DNA from: Mesorhizobium sp. AR07
GTDB lineage: Bacteria > Pseudomonadota > Alphaproteobacteria > Rhizobiales > Rhizobiaceae
Direction: 5' to 3'
Assembly (NCBI RefSeq): GCF_024746815.1
Contig: NZ_CP080525.1
Location: forward strand, 1,798,001 to 1,862,000
DNA: 64,000 bases
Translations under genes and position numbers: made by a program
Notes under the pieces: generated by a model
Seen by the model: only the letters and a program-made list of their open reading frames with translations
What the model was told of the DNA's origin: nothing
Databases searched by the model: none
Shown: positions 35,692 through 44,528 of the stretch, piece by piece
Layout of the letters: every line of letters begins with the position of its first letter
Position numbering within the stretch: position 1 is the first letter of the stretch

Positions 35692-36548
35692 TGCTTGAGC
35701 GCTCCGAAAGTCAGCCCGCGCACCAGATGGCGCTGGATGGCGATGCCCATGATGACGGGCGGCACGGCGGCGATGAGGCCAAGGGCTGCCTTGGCGCCAT
35801 AGAGCTGTCCGGTCATAGAGGAGGACAACGAAGCCATGTAGACGGGGATCGTCACCCATTCGCGCGTCGTCAAAAGCAGCGCGATCAGATAGTCTGACCA
35901 GTTGAGGATGAACACGAAGAGCGCGGCACTGGCCAGCGGCGCCTGCATCATCGGCAGCGTGATGCGGGTGAAGACGCGCAGCCGCGAACAGCCCTCGACA
36001 AGTGCCGCCTCCTCGATCTCGCGCGGCATGTCGTCGAAGAAGGTCTTCATCAGCCAGAAGGCGAAAGGCAAGGTGACGATGCCGTAGATCAGCGACAGCC
36101 CCCACCAGCTGTCGGTGAAATTGAGGAAGGCCCACATGATCATCACCGGGATCATCACCGCCATCGGCGGAAACAGCCTGAGCTGGATCAGCGCCAGCGG
36201 CAGGTTCTGGCCGGAGCCGAAACGCGACAGGCCGTAGGCCGCGGCCGTGCCCGCCGACATGGCGATAACCGTGCCGAACACCGCCGACAAGAGCGACGAC
36301 AGGATCGGCTTCAGTGCGTTACGGTCGAGCGCGACGATCAAATTGTTTGTGGATTCGCCGAAGACGAAACGAAAATTGCTGAGCGTCGGGTTCTTCGGCC
36401 ACCACGTCAGGTCGGCGCCGGTCGCCGACCATTCGGCGATCGGCTTGAACGCCATCGACACCATCCACAGGATTGGCACGAGCGTCACCGCCATCGCCGC
36501 GAAGATCGCGGCATAGCGGAATATCTCGAAGGGAATGGAACGCTTCAT
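35688..36548 (-). CDS. Carbohydrate ABC transporter permease (MalG/UgpE-like, CUT1)
   Basis: The 286-residue membrane protein has the EAA loop [23 protein letters not shown] near residue 185 and a first span at the N-terminus ([19 protein letters not shown]), as usual for the MalG branch. It lies 78 bases downstream of the binding-protein gene, with a strong hairpin in the gap, and overlaps the next permease by four bases. Confidence 0.9.
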   Translation of the reverse strand: MKRSIPFEIFRYAAIFAAMAVTLVPILWMVSMAFKPIAEWSATGADLTWWPKNPTLSNFRFVFGESTNNLIVALDRNALKPILSSLLSAVFGTVIAMSAGTAAAYGLSRFGSGQNLPLALIQLRLFPPMAVMIPVMIMWAFLNFTDSWWGLSLIYGIVTLPFAFWLMKTFFDDMPREIEEAALVEGCSRLRVFTRITLPMMQAPLASAALFVFILNWSDYLIALLLTTREWVTIPVYMASLSSSMTGQLYGAKAALGLIAAVPPVIMGIAIQRHLVRGLTFGALKQ

Positions 36549-36577
36549 CTGGCAGCTTTGCTGGTGGCGTTGTGGGC

Positions 36578-36605
36578 GGAGGGGAGAAGCAAGCTCCTCC
36601 CCTCC
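36578..36605 (-). promoter_or_regulatory. Intercistronic hairpin after the binding-protein gene
   Basis: GGAGGGGAG (36578-36586) pairs with CTCCCCTCC (36597-36605) across a 10-base loop, between the binding-protein stop at 36627 and the permease start at 36548. An alternative pairing using GAGGAG and CTCCTC is also possible. Confidence 0.55.
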
Positions 36606-36626
36606 TTCGACGGGATCCTGGGAGGA

Positions 36627-38240
36627 TCAGGCGATCGGATCGAGAACTGTCGGCCAGGCCTCCTTGTTTGTCTTGATGGCTTCGAGCAGCTTGTCCTCGC
36701 CGGTGCGCCTAGCGATCTTCTTCCACTCGGCTTCGGTGTCGGCCATCGCCTGCTCGGCGGTCTTGGCCTTGGTCAACGCCGCCATGAGGTTCTCGTCCAG
36801 CGCATTGTGGAAGGCGGTGGCGCCGGGATAGTTGATGGTCGGCACGGTGCGGGCGACCGTCTCGCGCACCACGTCCATGTGGTAGGCATGGTAGGTCTGG
36901 CGCACCAGCGGATCGGAGAAATCCGAAAGCCGGAACGGGTCGAGATAACCGCCGGGGTTGGCGCTCATCCAGGCGTAGATGCGGGCGGAGCCCAGCCATT
37001 GCAGCAGGAGATACGCGACCTCCTGGTTCTTCGACTGCGACGAAACCATGCCGGTCAAAGAGAACCAGAGCACGGAGCGGCTGATCAGCTTGCCGTCGAT
37101 TTCGCGGCCGGGCGGCAGCATCGAGCCGATCTTGCCGGTGACAGCTGAATCCTTGTTGCCGGCATTGTCGAGGAATTTCGGCAGGTTGGAGAAGGCGCAG
37201 GTCATCGCCGCCCCGCCCTTGGCGAAATTGCCGTATTGTTCCGGCCAGCCCCACGAGATCGCATCCGGCGAATGATGCGACAACGAGGCGACATATTCGT
37301 TGGTGGCTGCGATGCCTTGCTCCGAATTGATCAGGGGCTTGCCGTCATCGCCAAACAGGAACTGGTTGGGCGAGGCCATCGAGACATAGCGCTGATACCA
37401 GTTGGTGTAGCCCCAGCCCTGGTTGCGCAGGTCGGTCGAACCGAACAGGCCCTTGTCCGGGCGCTGGAAGAAGGCGGCGATGTCGCCATGCTGCTTCCAG
37501 GTCTTCGGCGGCGCCAGGTCGTAGCCGTATCTGTCCTTGAAGGCCTTCTTTTCGGCTTGGTCGCCGAACAGGTCGGTGCGGTAGACCCAGGTCTGGAAGT
37601 CGCCGTCCAGGGACACGCCATAATTCGAGCCGCGATATTTGTTGAGCAGCGACACGCCCTTGGCGCCGTTGACGTAGCCGGTCTTGGGATCGTCCCACTC
37701 AGGCTTGTACTGCGCGACAAAGTCGTCGAGCTTGGCGATGCCGCCGGTTTCGGCGAGGTCGCCGAGGCGGTTCCATTCCGTCGAGTAGATGTCATAGGCC
37801 CCACCCTTGGTGGAGATGTCCTGCATCGTCTTGGTGAATTCCTGGCCGTTCGGCAGGCCGACGATTTCGATCGGAATGCCGGTCTCCTTTTCCCACAGGT
37901 CCTTGATCGACGGCGCGCCGGCCGGGAACGGCTGCGTCAGCTGGCCGATCGAGCCGTCCGACAGGCCAAGCACGATCTTGGCCGGCGCCTTGCCGGCGCC
38001 CTTCAGCGCCTTGACCGCCTCGATGGCGCGGCCTTCCGGCGTGTCGGCGCCATACTGGTAGCGCTCGGCTCCTTCGAAGCCCGTCGGGCCGCCGATCATC
38101 CCTGGCGCCAGCGCGTCGGCCGCATAAGCGCGGCTGGGGCGAATGAATTTCGGTGCAATACCAGCGGCGGCCATGATCACGGCCGCTTTTCCTCCGGACG
38201 CCAGCAAGCGGCGCCGCGACATGCGGATCAAATTCGACAT
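36627..38240 (-). CDS. Large CUT1 ABC transporter binding protein with Tat-type signal
   Basis: This 537-residue extracellular solute-binding protein is longer than typical sugar binders (about 420) and matches the size of GlpV-like proteins of rhizobial glycerol importers. The N-terminus MSNLIRMSRRRLLASGGK has a twin-arginine motif (SRRRLLA) followed by a hydrophobic stretch and a cut near SRAYAA, so folded export by Tat is likely. The ATG at 38240 has GGGAGGAG upstream; the frame extends upstream without a comparable site. It is the first gene of the 14-gene minus-strand array, facing the LacI regulator. The ligand is unknown. Confidence 0.9.
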   Translation of the reverse strand: MSNLIRMSRRRLLASGGKAAVIMAAAGIAPKFIRPSRAYAADALAPGMIGGPTGFEGAERYQYGADTPEGRAIEAVKALKGAGKAPAKIVLGLSDGSIGQLTQPFPAGAPSIKDLWEKETGIPIEIVGLPNGQEFTKTMQDISTKGGAYDIYSTEWNRLGDLAETGGIAKLDDFVAQYKPEWDDPKTGYVNGAKGVSLLNKYRGSNYGVSLDGDFQTWVYRTDLFGDQAEKKAFKDRYGYDLAPPKTWKQHGDIAAFFQRPDKGLFGSTDLRNQGWGYTNWYQRYVSMASPNQFLFGDDGKPLINSEQGIAATNEYVASLSHHSPDAISWGWPEQYGNFAKGGAAMTCAFSNLPKFLDNAGNKDSAVTGKIGSMLPPGREIDGKLISRSVLWFSLTGMVSSQSKNQEVAYLLLQWLGSARIYAWMSANPGGYLDPFRLSDFSDPLVRQTYHAYHMDVVRETVARTVPTINYPGATAFHNALDENLMAALTKAKTAEQAMADTEAEWKKIARRTGEDKLLEAIKTNKEAWPTVLDPIA

Positions 38241-38577
38241 TGAGACTCCTCCCTCAGGGTCACGTTTCCTCCACGACCCTATTGAGGGATATTGACGACA
38301 GCAGGGGAAGGCTGTCAACATCATAAATAATCAAAACACCTCACAACATTGCAAATATAGCGAGAAAATGTGCCATACCAGGATCCATAAATCACTCCTG
38401 ATGCCTCGATTTGATGGGAAATGCCTCTTTCCAGCCCTGCGCAGCTCTGTCGGACGATTTGAGTTAGCCCGGCGGCTTGCACATCGGCCAAGGGCGGATA
38501 CATCATTTCCCATCAGAATCGCGGATGGCATGGAAGCCAGCGCCAGCCGACCTGACGCATACAGGAGATGAAAGACG
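38241..38577. other. Divergent control region between importer operon and LacI gene
   Basis: The 337-base region is AT-rich around 38300-38400, where the minus strand offers a TATGAT -10-like element in a weak promoter context. It also holds a 12-bp inverted pair (listed separately). No coding sequence is supportable; the small frames here lack ribosome sites and family similarity. Confidence 0.6.
38412..38515. promoter_or_regulatory. Separated 12-bp inverted pair, possible LacI-family looping operators
   Basis: TGATGGGAAATG (38412-38423) and its exact reverse complement CATTTCCCATCA (38504-38515) are 80 bases apart in the divergent region next to the LacI-type regulator gene. Two matching sites with this separation could serve as paired operators. 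Each half alone is not palindromic, which is unusual for the family. Confidence 0.4.
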
Positions 38578-39606
38578 GTGCGGTCCACCCTGACTGACAT
38601 AGCCCGGGAAGCCGGTGTCTCGGCCGCCACGGTCGACCGAGTGCTCAACAACCGCCCCGGCGTGCGGGCGCGCACGCGTGAAATCGTGCTCGAAATGGCG
38701 CAGCGGCTCGGCTACATCGCCGAAGGCCCGAACGGGACGCCGCCGCGGCCCTTGCCCGGCGATGTCATCCGGCTCGACTTCGCGCTGCCCGCCGGCACCA
38801 ATTCCTTCATAAAAATGCTGCACCGGCAGATCGAGGCGCAGGCGCAGTCACGGCCCGATCTCGATGTGCACATCGCCACCATCGAAGGTTTCAACCCGGA
38901 CGGCCTCGCGCGCCTGCTGCAGGAATTGCGTGGCCAGACCCAAGGCGTCGGCGTCATCGCGCTCGACCATCCGACGGTGCGCGAGGCGATCCGTTCGCTG
39001 TCAGCCAACGACATCAAGGTGGTGACCATCGCCTCCGACATCCTGCATGTGCCGAGGGTCGCCTATATCGGCATCGACAACCGCGCCGCGGGGCGGCTGG
39101 CCGGCTATCTGCTCAACCGCTTCATGGGGCCGGGGCGTCCGGGCAAGGTGGCGCTTTTCGCCGGCTCGCTGTCCTATCGTGGCCACGAAGAGCGCGAGAT
39201 GGGGTTCCGCCATATCCTGACGGAAGAATCGCCCAATCTGCAGATCGTCGAGATGCGCGAAATGCTCGACGACCGCGAAAAGGCCTATTCGGAGGCGTCC
39301 GCGCTTCTGGAACGCCATCCCGACCTTGCCGCGATCTACAATGTCGGCGCCGGCAACACCGGCATCGCCCGCGCGCTCAAGGAGCGCGGCCGCGCCCAGT
39401 CCATGGTTTTCCTCGGCCATGAGGTGACGGACGGCACCAAGGACCTTCTGCTCGACGGTACGCTCGACGCGGTCATCGACCAGAACCCGCGCGTCGAAGC
39501 CCGCGAGGCCCTCAACACCTTGACCCACGCGGTCAGGGGGCTGCCCTATGAATTGCACCAGCCAAGGCTGCAGGTGATCTTCAAGGAGAACATCCCGGAG
39601 ATCTGA
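38578..39606 (+). CDS. LacI-family transcriptional regulator
   Basis: The 342-residue regulator has an N-terminal LacI helix-turn-helix (LTDIAREAGVSAATVDRVLNNRPG), then a periplasmic-binding-like effector domain (VAYIGIDNRAAGRLAGYLLN, MVFLGHEVTDGTKDLL). The HTH matches those of regulators of sugar and inositol-like operons. The GTG start at 38578 places the HTH at the very N-terminus as expected; AGGAGA lies 10 bases upstream. It is divergent from the importer/Moc-like operon and is its most likely regulator, with an imported sugar derivative as probable effector. Confidence 0.92.
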   Translation: MRSTLTDIAREAGVSAATVDRVLNNRPGVRARTREIVLEMAQRLGYIAEGPNGTPPRPLPGDVIRLDFALPAGTNSFIKMLHRQIEAQAQSRPDLDVHIATIEGFNPDGLARLLQELRGQTQGVGVIALDHPTVREAIRSLSANDIKVVTIASDILHVPRVAYIGIDNRAAGRLAGYLLNRFMGPGRPGKVALFAGSLSYRGHEEREMGFRHILTEESPNLQIVEMREMLDDREKAYSEASALLERHPDLAAIYNVGAGNTGIARALKERGRAQSMVFLGHEVTDGTKDLLLDGTLDAVIDQNPRVEAREALNTLTHAVRGLPYELHQPRLQVIFKENIPEI

Positions 39607-39656
39607 CAGACCCAGCCGAACGGGGCACCGCTGCAAAGCAGCCCGCCCCATCAGAT
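39601..39656. terminator. Stem-loop between convergent genes
   Basis: ATCTGA at 39601-39606 can pair with TCAGAT at 39651-39656, and the interior contains GGGGCACCGCTGC facing GCAGCCCGCCCC around an AAA loop. The element spans the end of the LacI gene and the gap before the convergent binding-protein gene. It lacks a long U tract. Confidence 0.4.
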
Positions 39657-39665
39657 GCTTCTGGT

Positions 39666-40685
39666 CTACTGGACGGCGGCGATTTCCGTGGAGGCGGCGT
39701 CGACAAAGCTCTTGTCGACCCATTTGCCATAGTCGATCGAACCCTTCAAAAGCCCGGCGCTCGCCATGAATTTTTCCTCGCCCTGCAAGGCGGCGATCGC
39801 ATCGTCGGTGAGTTTCGGGTCCTGGTGGAACACGCCGTCGGCATAGGTCTTGCGGACGGATTTTTCCGACGATTTGGTCGCCTCGACAAAGGTCTTGATC
39901 GTCTCGTCTGGGTGCGCATCGGCCCAGCGCGAAATCTCGATATCGACCTTCAGCAGCCGCTTGACGAGGTCCGGATACTTCGCCGCGAAGGCGCCGTTGG
40001 CCGAGATGACGTTCGGCACGTTCCATTCCGGATGGGTACCGGTGTCGAAGAGCACGCGCGCCTCACCGGTATCGACCAGCTTGGCCGCTGTCGAATCGGT
40101 CTCGACAATGGCGTCGATATCGCCGCGCAGCAATGCCGGACCCGATGCCTCGAAAGGCAGATTCAACCCTTCGACGTCATTGGTGGTCAGGCCGACGCTG
40201 TTCAGCGCCTTGCTGAAATTCGAATGCCGCACGGTGCCGGTGAGATAGGCGACCTTCTTGCCCTTGAGGTCCTGCAGCGTCTTCAGCGGCGAGTCGGTCT
40301 TGACGACGATGTAGGAGCCGCCGGCCTTCACATAGCTCGACAGGCCGATCAGCTTGACGTCGGCACCCGACGCCGCCACGCGCAGCGCCGGATTGTTGCC
40401 GGTGTAGGTGAACTCGATCGCACCAGTGGCCAATGCGGTGGTCGCCTCCGAGCCGCCATTGAAGGTCACCAGTTCGACCTTGATGCCGTCCTTGGCGAAT
40501 TCCTTCTCCCACCAGCCGTCCTTCTGGGCGAGGATGAATTTGAGGTGCCCCGGCGCCGTGCTACCGATGCGGATGACATCGGGTTTGTCCTGCGCGAAGG
40601 CGGGCATGCCGCCAAGGCCGATGACGACGGCAATGGCGCCCTTCAGGAGCAACCGGCGAAATCCGTCGAATGAGGTGCTGGGCAT
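39666..40685 (-). CDS. Sulfonate/nitrate-type ABC transporter binding protein (SsuA-like)
   Basis: The 339-residue protein has a signal peptide (hydrophobic LLLKGAIAVVIGLGG, cut near AFAQ) and the NMT1/SsuA fold. IRIGSTAPGHLKFILAQKDGWWEKEF, ELVTFNGGSEATTALATGAIEFTYTGNNPALR and SYIVVKTDSPLKTLQDLKGKKVAYL match aliphatic sulfonate binding proteins. It is the last gene of the minus-strand operon, unlike the other binding proteins here, which come before their permeases. The actual ligand could be a sulfonate, taurine-like or another small anion. Confidence 0.9.
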   Translation of the reverse strand: MPSTSFDGFRRLLLKGAIAVVIGLGGMPAFAQDKPDVIRIGSTAPGHLKFILAQKDGWWEKEFAKDGIKVELVTFNGGSEATTALATGAIEFTYTGNNPALRVAASGADVKLIGLSSYVKAGGSYIVVKTDSPLKTLQDLKGKKVAYLTGTVRHSNFSKALNSVGLTTNDVEGLNLPFEASGPALLRGDIDAIVETDSTAAKLVDTGEARVLFDTGTHPEWNVPNVISANGAFAAKYPDLVKRLLKVDIEISRWADAHPDETIKTFVEATKSSEKSVRKTYADGVFHQDPKLTDDAIAALQGEEKFMASAGLLKGSIDYGKWVDKSFVDAASTEIAAVQ

Positions 40686-40719
40686 GGAGAAATCCTTCCT
40701 GATTGGGTGAATGAATGGC

Positions 40720-41631
40720 TCAGATGAGCGAGGTCTCGGACTGGCCCTTCCAGGCAGTCGCCCAGCGTTCGAACCAGACGAGCAGGTAGTTGACGGTCAG
40801 GCCGATGACGGTAAGCGTCAGGATGCCGGCATACATGTCGGCCGTTTCCATCATCAGCTGCGAGTTCTGGATGAGGAAACCGAGGCCGGATTTTGCCGCC
40901 AGCATCTCGGCGCCGATCACCGCGAACAGCGAGGATTTCACCGCGAGCCGTGCACCGGCAACGATCGAGGGAATGCTGGCTGGCAGGATCACTTTTCGGA
41001 ACAGATCGAAGTCGGGTGTACCCATCGAGCGCGCCGCCTTGATCAGCAGCGGATCGACCGACTTGACGCCACTGATCGTGTTGACCAGGAGAAAAAACAC
41101 CGAGGAGTAGAAAGTGATCGCCACCTTCGATTCCTCGCCGATGCCGAGCAGCAGGATGAACACCGGCAGCAGTGCGAATTGCGAGGTGTTGCGCAGCGTC
41201 TGCACCAGGAGATCGCTGACCTTCTCGAACAGAGAATAGCGCCCCATCAACAGGCCGAGCGGGATCGCCACCAGCACGCCGAGTGCAAAACCGATCGCCG
41301 CGCGCTGCAGGCTGATGCCGATGTGTTCGATCAGCACGCCCGAGGCGAGCAGGTCCCACCAAGCAACCAACACTTCGCTCAGCGGCGGAAAGAAGATTCG
41401 GTTCAGCCAGCCGAGCCGTGGCGCGATCTCCCAGAGCAGGAAGAACAGGCCGAGCAGCGGCAGGCCATAGAGGAAGGTGCCGGAATGCGCCTTTTTCCTC
41501 CGAACCTTGGCGCCCTGGGCGACACCGCGCGCCTTGGTTGCGGGAACTTTTGCCGGAATCGCGGCCTCGCCGGTGCCGGCAAGGGCACGAAAGCCGATGG
41601 CGGGGCCAAACTTGTCGGTCAGATAGGCCAT
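40720..41631 (-). CDS. ABC transporter permease (SsuC/TauC-like)
   Basis: The 303-residue permease has about six spans after a basic N-terminal tail of some 50 residues. The EAA-type loop is KAARSMGTPDFDLFRKVILPASIPSIVAGAR, typical of the nitrate/sulfonate/taurine group. It is 34 bases from the binding-protein gene downstream and 12 bases from the ATPase upstream. Confidence 0.9.
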   Translation of the reverse strand: MAYLTDKFGPAIGFRALAGTGEAAIPAKVPATKARGVAQGAKVRRKKAHSGTFLYGLPLLGLFFLLWEIAPRLGWLNRIFFPPLSEVLVAWWDLLASGVLIEHIGISLQRAAIGFALGVLVAIPLGLLMGRYSLFEKVSDLLVQTLRNTSQFALLPVFILLLGIGEESKVAITFYSSVFFLLVNTISGVKSVDPLLIKAARSMGTPDFDLFRKVILPASIPSIVAGARLAVKSSLFAVIGAEMLAAKSGLGFLIQNSQLMMETADMYAGILTLTVIGLTVNYLLVWFERWATAWKGQSETSLI

Positions 41632-41643
41632 GGGTCTAGCTCC

Positions 41644-42525
41644 TCAGTGGCTGAAGGCTGGCGACAGCGTCCAGTCCTTCTGCGCCCTGTTGACCTCGTC
41701 GCGCAGCACGTCCCAGACGCGGGCGCGATATCCGTTGAATTCGGCGCTGGCGCGGATGTCGCTGTCGCGCGGCCGTGGCAGGTCGATGTCGATGATCTCC
41801 TTCACCGTGCCCGGGCGCGCCGTCATCACCACCACGCGGTCGGCCAGGAAGATCGCCTCGTCGATCGAATGGGTGACGAAGATCACCGTCGTCTTGATCT
41901 TGCCCCAGATCCGCAACAGCTCGCCTTGCAGGAGCTCCCGCGTCTGCTGGTCGAGGGCTGCGAAGGGTTCGTCCATCAAAAGCACTTCCGGATTGCTGGC
42001 CAAGGCGCGGGCGATCGCCACGCGCTGCTGCATGCCGCCGGAAAGCTGGTTGGGGAAACGGTCCTCGAAGCCGGCGAGGCCAAACAGCGACAACAGATGC
42101 CGCGCGGTCGCCGTGCGCTCTGCCTTGCCAACGCCGCGCACTTCCAGAGCATATTCGATGTTGGTGAGCGCGGTGCGCCAGGGAAAGAGCGCATATTGCT
42201 GGAAGACATAGCCGGTCTTGGGGTCGGGTCGGGTAATGCGCCTGCCGTCGAGCTGGACGTCGCCGCCGGTCGCCTGCGTCAGCCCGCCGATGATGTCGAG
42301 CAGCACTGACTTGCCCGAGCCGCTAGGCCCGACCAGTGTGATGAACTCGCCCTTGTGGATCGAGAGATCGACACCGTCGAGCACGGTGACGCGGTCAGTC
42401 GCCTCGCCGTCGACGGTGACGAACTGTCCCGGCTTGAGCTGGAAGGTCTTGGAGATCTCGCTGACGACAATGCGGTCCATGCTTGGGCGGTCCATGCTTG
42501 GGCGGTCCATGTCAGGGCGGTCCAT
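41644..42525 (-). CDS. ABC transporter ATP-binding protein (SsuB/TauB-like) with repeated start region
   Basis: The 293-residue ATPase has Walker A GPSGSGKS near residue 70, signature LSGGMQQR, Walker B VLLMDEPFAALD and the family motif QQYALFPWRTALTNIE. The first 18 residues are a repeat (MDRPD, MDRPS, MDRPS, MDR) created by a 15-bp tandem repeat, giving four in-frame ATG codons (42525, 42510, 42495, 42480). I chose the outermost because CGGAGA lies six bases before it. The conserved domain begins only after the last repeat, so any of the four would yield a working protein. Confidence 0.88.
   Translation of the reverse strand: MDRPDMDRPSMDRPSMDRIVVSEISKTFQLKPGQFVTVDGEATDRVTVLDGVDLSIHKGEFITLVGPSGSGKSVLLDIIGGLTQATGGDVQLDGRRITRPDPKTGYVFQQYALFPWRTALTNIEYALEVRGVGKAERTATARHLLSLFGLAGFEDRFPNQLSGGMQQRVAIARALASNPEVLLMDEPFAALDQQTRELLQGELLRIWGKIKTTVIFVTHSIDEAIFLADRVVVMTARPGTVKEIIDIDLPRPRDSDIRASAEFNGYRARVWDVLRDEVNRAQKDWTLSPAFSH
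42481..42525. repeat. 15-bp tandem repeat across the ATPase start codon
   Basis: GCTTGGGCGGTCCAT occurs twice in tandem (42481-42495, 42496-42510), followed by a variant GTCAGGGCGGTCCAT (42511-42525); the upstream gene sequence ending in GCGGTCCAT at 42480 is a partial further copy. Each unit adds one in-frame start codon (CAT on this strand) and five residues. Confidence 0.9.
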
Positions 42526-42542
42526 GTCAGTCTCCGATCGGT

Positions 42543-42869
42543 TCACTGCGCCACGCGGATGCGGTGCGTCGGGTCGAATTCCGAGCCGCCGGCCTTGCCG
42601 CGCTTCCAGCCCAGCGCACGGGCATAGCCGCCGAATAGCTGGCGTGCATCGGCCTCGGCTTCGGTGATGCCGGTCGACCCTTCGGCGAATTCGGCCACAT
42701 AAAGCGCGTCGGTCGGGCAGTAGATCTCGCACAGGAAGCAGGTCTGGCAGTCGTCCTGGCGGGCGATCACCGGCACGCCATTCTCCGTCGCGTCGAACAC
42801 GTTGGCCGGGCACACCTTGACGCAGATGTCGCATTCCACGCAGCGCGTCGCCGAGACGATCTCGATCAT
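42543..42869 (-). CDS. 2[4Fe-4S] ferredoxin-type subunit (AprB-like)
   Basis: The 108-residue protein has two 4Fe-4S motifs: Cys10-x2-Cys13-x2-Cys16-x3-Cys20 (CVECDICVKVCP) and Cys41-x2-Cys44-x2-Cys47-x3-Cys51 (CQTCFLCEIYCP). The C-terminal 50 residues are a tail resembling that of small electron-transfer partners. It overlaps the flavoprotein gene by four bases (ATGA) and is probably its redox subunit, as AprB is to AprA in adenylylsulfate reductase. Its position between that gene and the sulfonate-type importer suggests oxidation or reduction of the imported compound. Confidence 0.88.
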   Translation of the reverse strand: MIEIVSATRCVECDICVKVCPANVFDATENGVPVIARQDDCQTCFLCEIYCPTDALYVAEFAEGSTGITEAEADARQLFGGYARALGWKRGKAGGSEFDPTHRIRVAQ

Positions 42870-44491
42870 GACGCCAGCTCCGCCAGCCGCTCGGGCGCCC
42901 CGGCGATGCGGAAATCATCGACGCCGGTGATCACCAGTCGGTGCGCCAAGGCCGGGCTCTTGCCCGGTAGATCGGTGCGGCGATGCATGCCGCGGCTCTC
43001 GGTGCGATGCAGTGCGGCTGCCACCGACCAGCGTGCGGCCGCGGCGATCGATGCCGCCTCGCGCGTGCGGACCCGGTCCAGCCCCTCGCCCTGCAGATGG
43101 TCACGCACGTCGCGCCAGACGCTCTCCAGCCGCTCGCCGCTCTTCTCCAGGCCGTCGCCGCTGCGGAAGAAATTCTTGTCGAGTGGTGTGACCTCGTTGC
43201 GCACCGTCTCGATCACCTCGCCTGCCGAGATGTCGGCGCGCGGCGATGCCGCCGGACGCAGACCGGCCTGGCCGAGCGATTGCACCGTGCCGCGAAAGGC
43301 CTTGCCGGTTCGGCGCCTGGCATGGGTCGAGGCACCCTTGCCTGCCCACCAGCCGCTGGCCAGTGCCCAGGACGAATTGACGGCGCCGCCGCCCGACACC
43401 GCCCCGGTCATGATCTCGCGGCTGGCGGCGTCGCCGGCGACGTAGAGGCCGGGCACGCCCGTGGCGCAATCGTCGGACACGATGTCGATGCCGCCGGTGC
43501 CGCGCACCGTGCCTTCGGCGCGCAAGGTGATGCGGAACAGCTCGCTGAACGGGTCGATGCCGGCGCGGTCATAGGGCACGAAGCAATTTGGCTGGCCCTG
43601 GCGCAGCCAGCCTTGCAGCGCCGGTTCGGCCTGGTCGAGTCGCGCATAGACCGGCCCGTCAATCAAAGCGCGCGCCACCTCTTCCTCGCGGTCGCCGATG
43701 CCGTTGCGCAACGGCTCGCCTGTCGGCCCGAGGATCGGCGAGCCATCCTCGCGATGGAACGAGGCCCAGCGGAACGGCAACCCCTTGTTCAGCGAGGAGC
43801 CGTAAGGCGCCAGCGGGTACTTGCCGGTGAACTCCATGCCCGACAGGCTGGCGCCGGCTTCGGCCGCCATCAGATAGCCGTCACCGGTCAGCCCGGTCGC
43901 ACCGAGGATGCGTTCGCGGAAGGCGCAGCCGCCGGTCGCCAGCACCACAGCCCTGGCGTCGACGCGCCAGTCATGGCCGGCCTGCCTGGCGACGCCGGCG
44001 GCGCCGACGACGGCATCGCCATCCGACAACAATTCGAGCGCGGGATGATGGTCGAGCACGGTGACGCCGGCCAAGAGCACCCGGCGGCGCATGAAACGCA
44101 TATAGTCCGGGCCGCGCAGATTGGCGATGTAGAGCCGACCGTCATCCTCGCTCGGAAACGGGTAACCCCATTCGGAGAGTTTCAGCAGGTTGCGATAGGC
44201 AGTGTCGACGCAGCGCAGCATCCAGCGCGGGTCGGCGAGTTCGCCGGTGCGCTGCCAGCGCCGCTCGACCACGGCGTGCCTGTTGTCGCCCGGCGGCACG
44301 CACCAGGTGCCGGTGTTGGACGGTGCGGTGGCGCCACTGGTGCCAAGATAGCCCTTGTCGGCCAGCACCACCTTTGCGCCGCTCTCGGCCGCAGCGACAG
44401 CCGCCCAGGCGGCCGACGGGCCGCCGCCCAGCACCAGCACATCGGCCTGGAGCTGCAGGACGTCGGAAACGGATCGTTGCGACTTTGGCAT
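42866..44491 (-). CDS. FAD-dependent fumarate-reductase/AprA-like flavoprotein
   Basis: The 541-residue protein is of the FAD_binding_2 family. The dinucleotide motif is VLVLGGGPSAAWAAVAAAESGA near residue 18, with LADKGYLGTSGATAPSNTGTW, VVLATGGCAFRERILGATGLTGDGYLMA, and PGLYVAGDAASREIMTGAVSGGGAVNSSW for the second FAD segment. The C-terminal helical domain is that of SdhA/AprA proteins. Partnered with a 2[4Fe-4S] protein it recalls adenylylsulfate reductase, but the true substrate is unknown. The ATG at 44491 was selected; upstream extension has no ribosome site. The redoxin gene lies 37 bases upstream. Confidence 0.87.
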   Translation of the reverse strand: MPKSQRSVSDVLQLQADVLVLGGGPSAAWAAVAAAESGAKVVLADKGYLGTSGATAPSNTGTWCVPPGDNRHAVVERRWQRTGELADPRWMLRCVDTAYRNLLKLSEWGYPFPSEDDGRLYIANLRGPDYMRFMRRRVLLAGVTVLDHHPALELLSDGDAVVGAAGVARQAGHDWRVDARAVVLATGGCAFRERILGATGLTGDGYLMAAEAGASLSGMEFTGKYPLAPYGSSLNKGLPFRWASFHREDGSPILGPTGEPLRNGIGDREEEVARALIDGPVYARLDQAEPALQGWLRQGQPNCFVPYDRAGIDPFSELFRITLRAEGTVRGTGGIDIVSDDCATGVPGLYVAGDAASREIMTGAVSGGGAVNSSWALASGWWAGKGASTHARRRTGKAFRGTVQSLGQAGLRPAASPRADISAGEVIETVRNEVTPLDKNFFRSGDGLEKSGERLESVWRDVRDHLQGEGLDRVRTREAASIAAAARWSVAAALHRTESRGMHRRTDLPGKSPALAHRLVITGVDDFRIAGAPERLAELAS

Positions 44492-44528
44492 GGATGCTCG
44501 GTGACTGAGTTCGCGGCAGGAGACGGTG

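Noticed and set aside
39666..41631. Nitrate importer
   Set aside because: The binding protein has the TAPGHLKFILAQKDGWWEKEF and GNNPALR pattern of the sulfonate-type group and there is no nitrate/nitrite reductase gene nearby.
42481..42525. CRISPR-like array
   Set aside because: Units are only 15 bases, directly contiguous with no spacers, and translate in frame.
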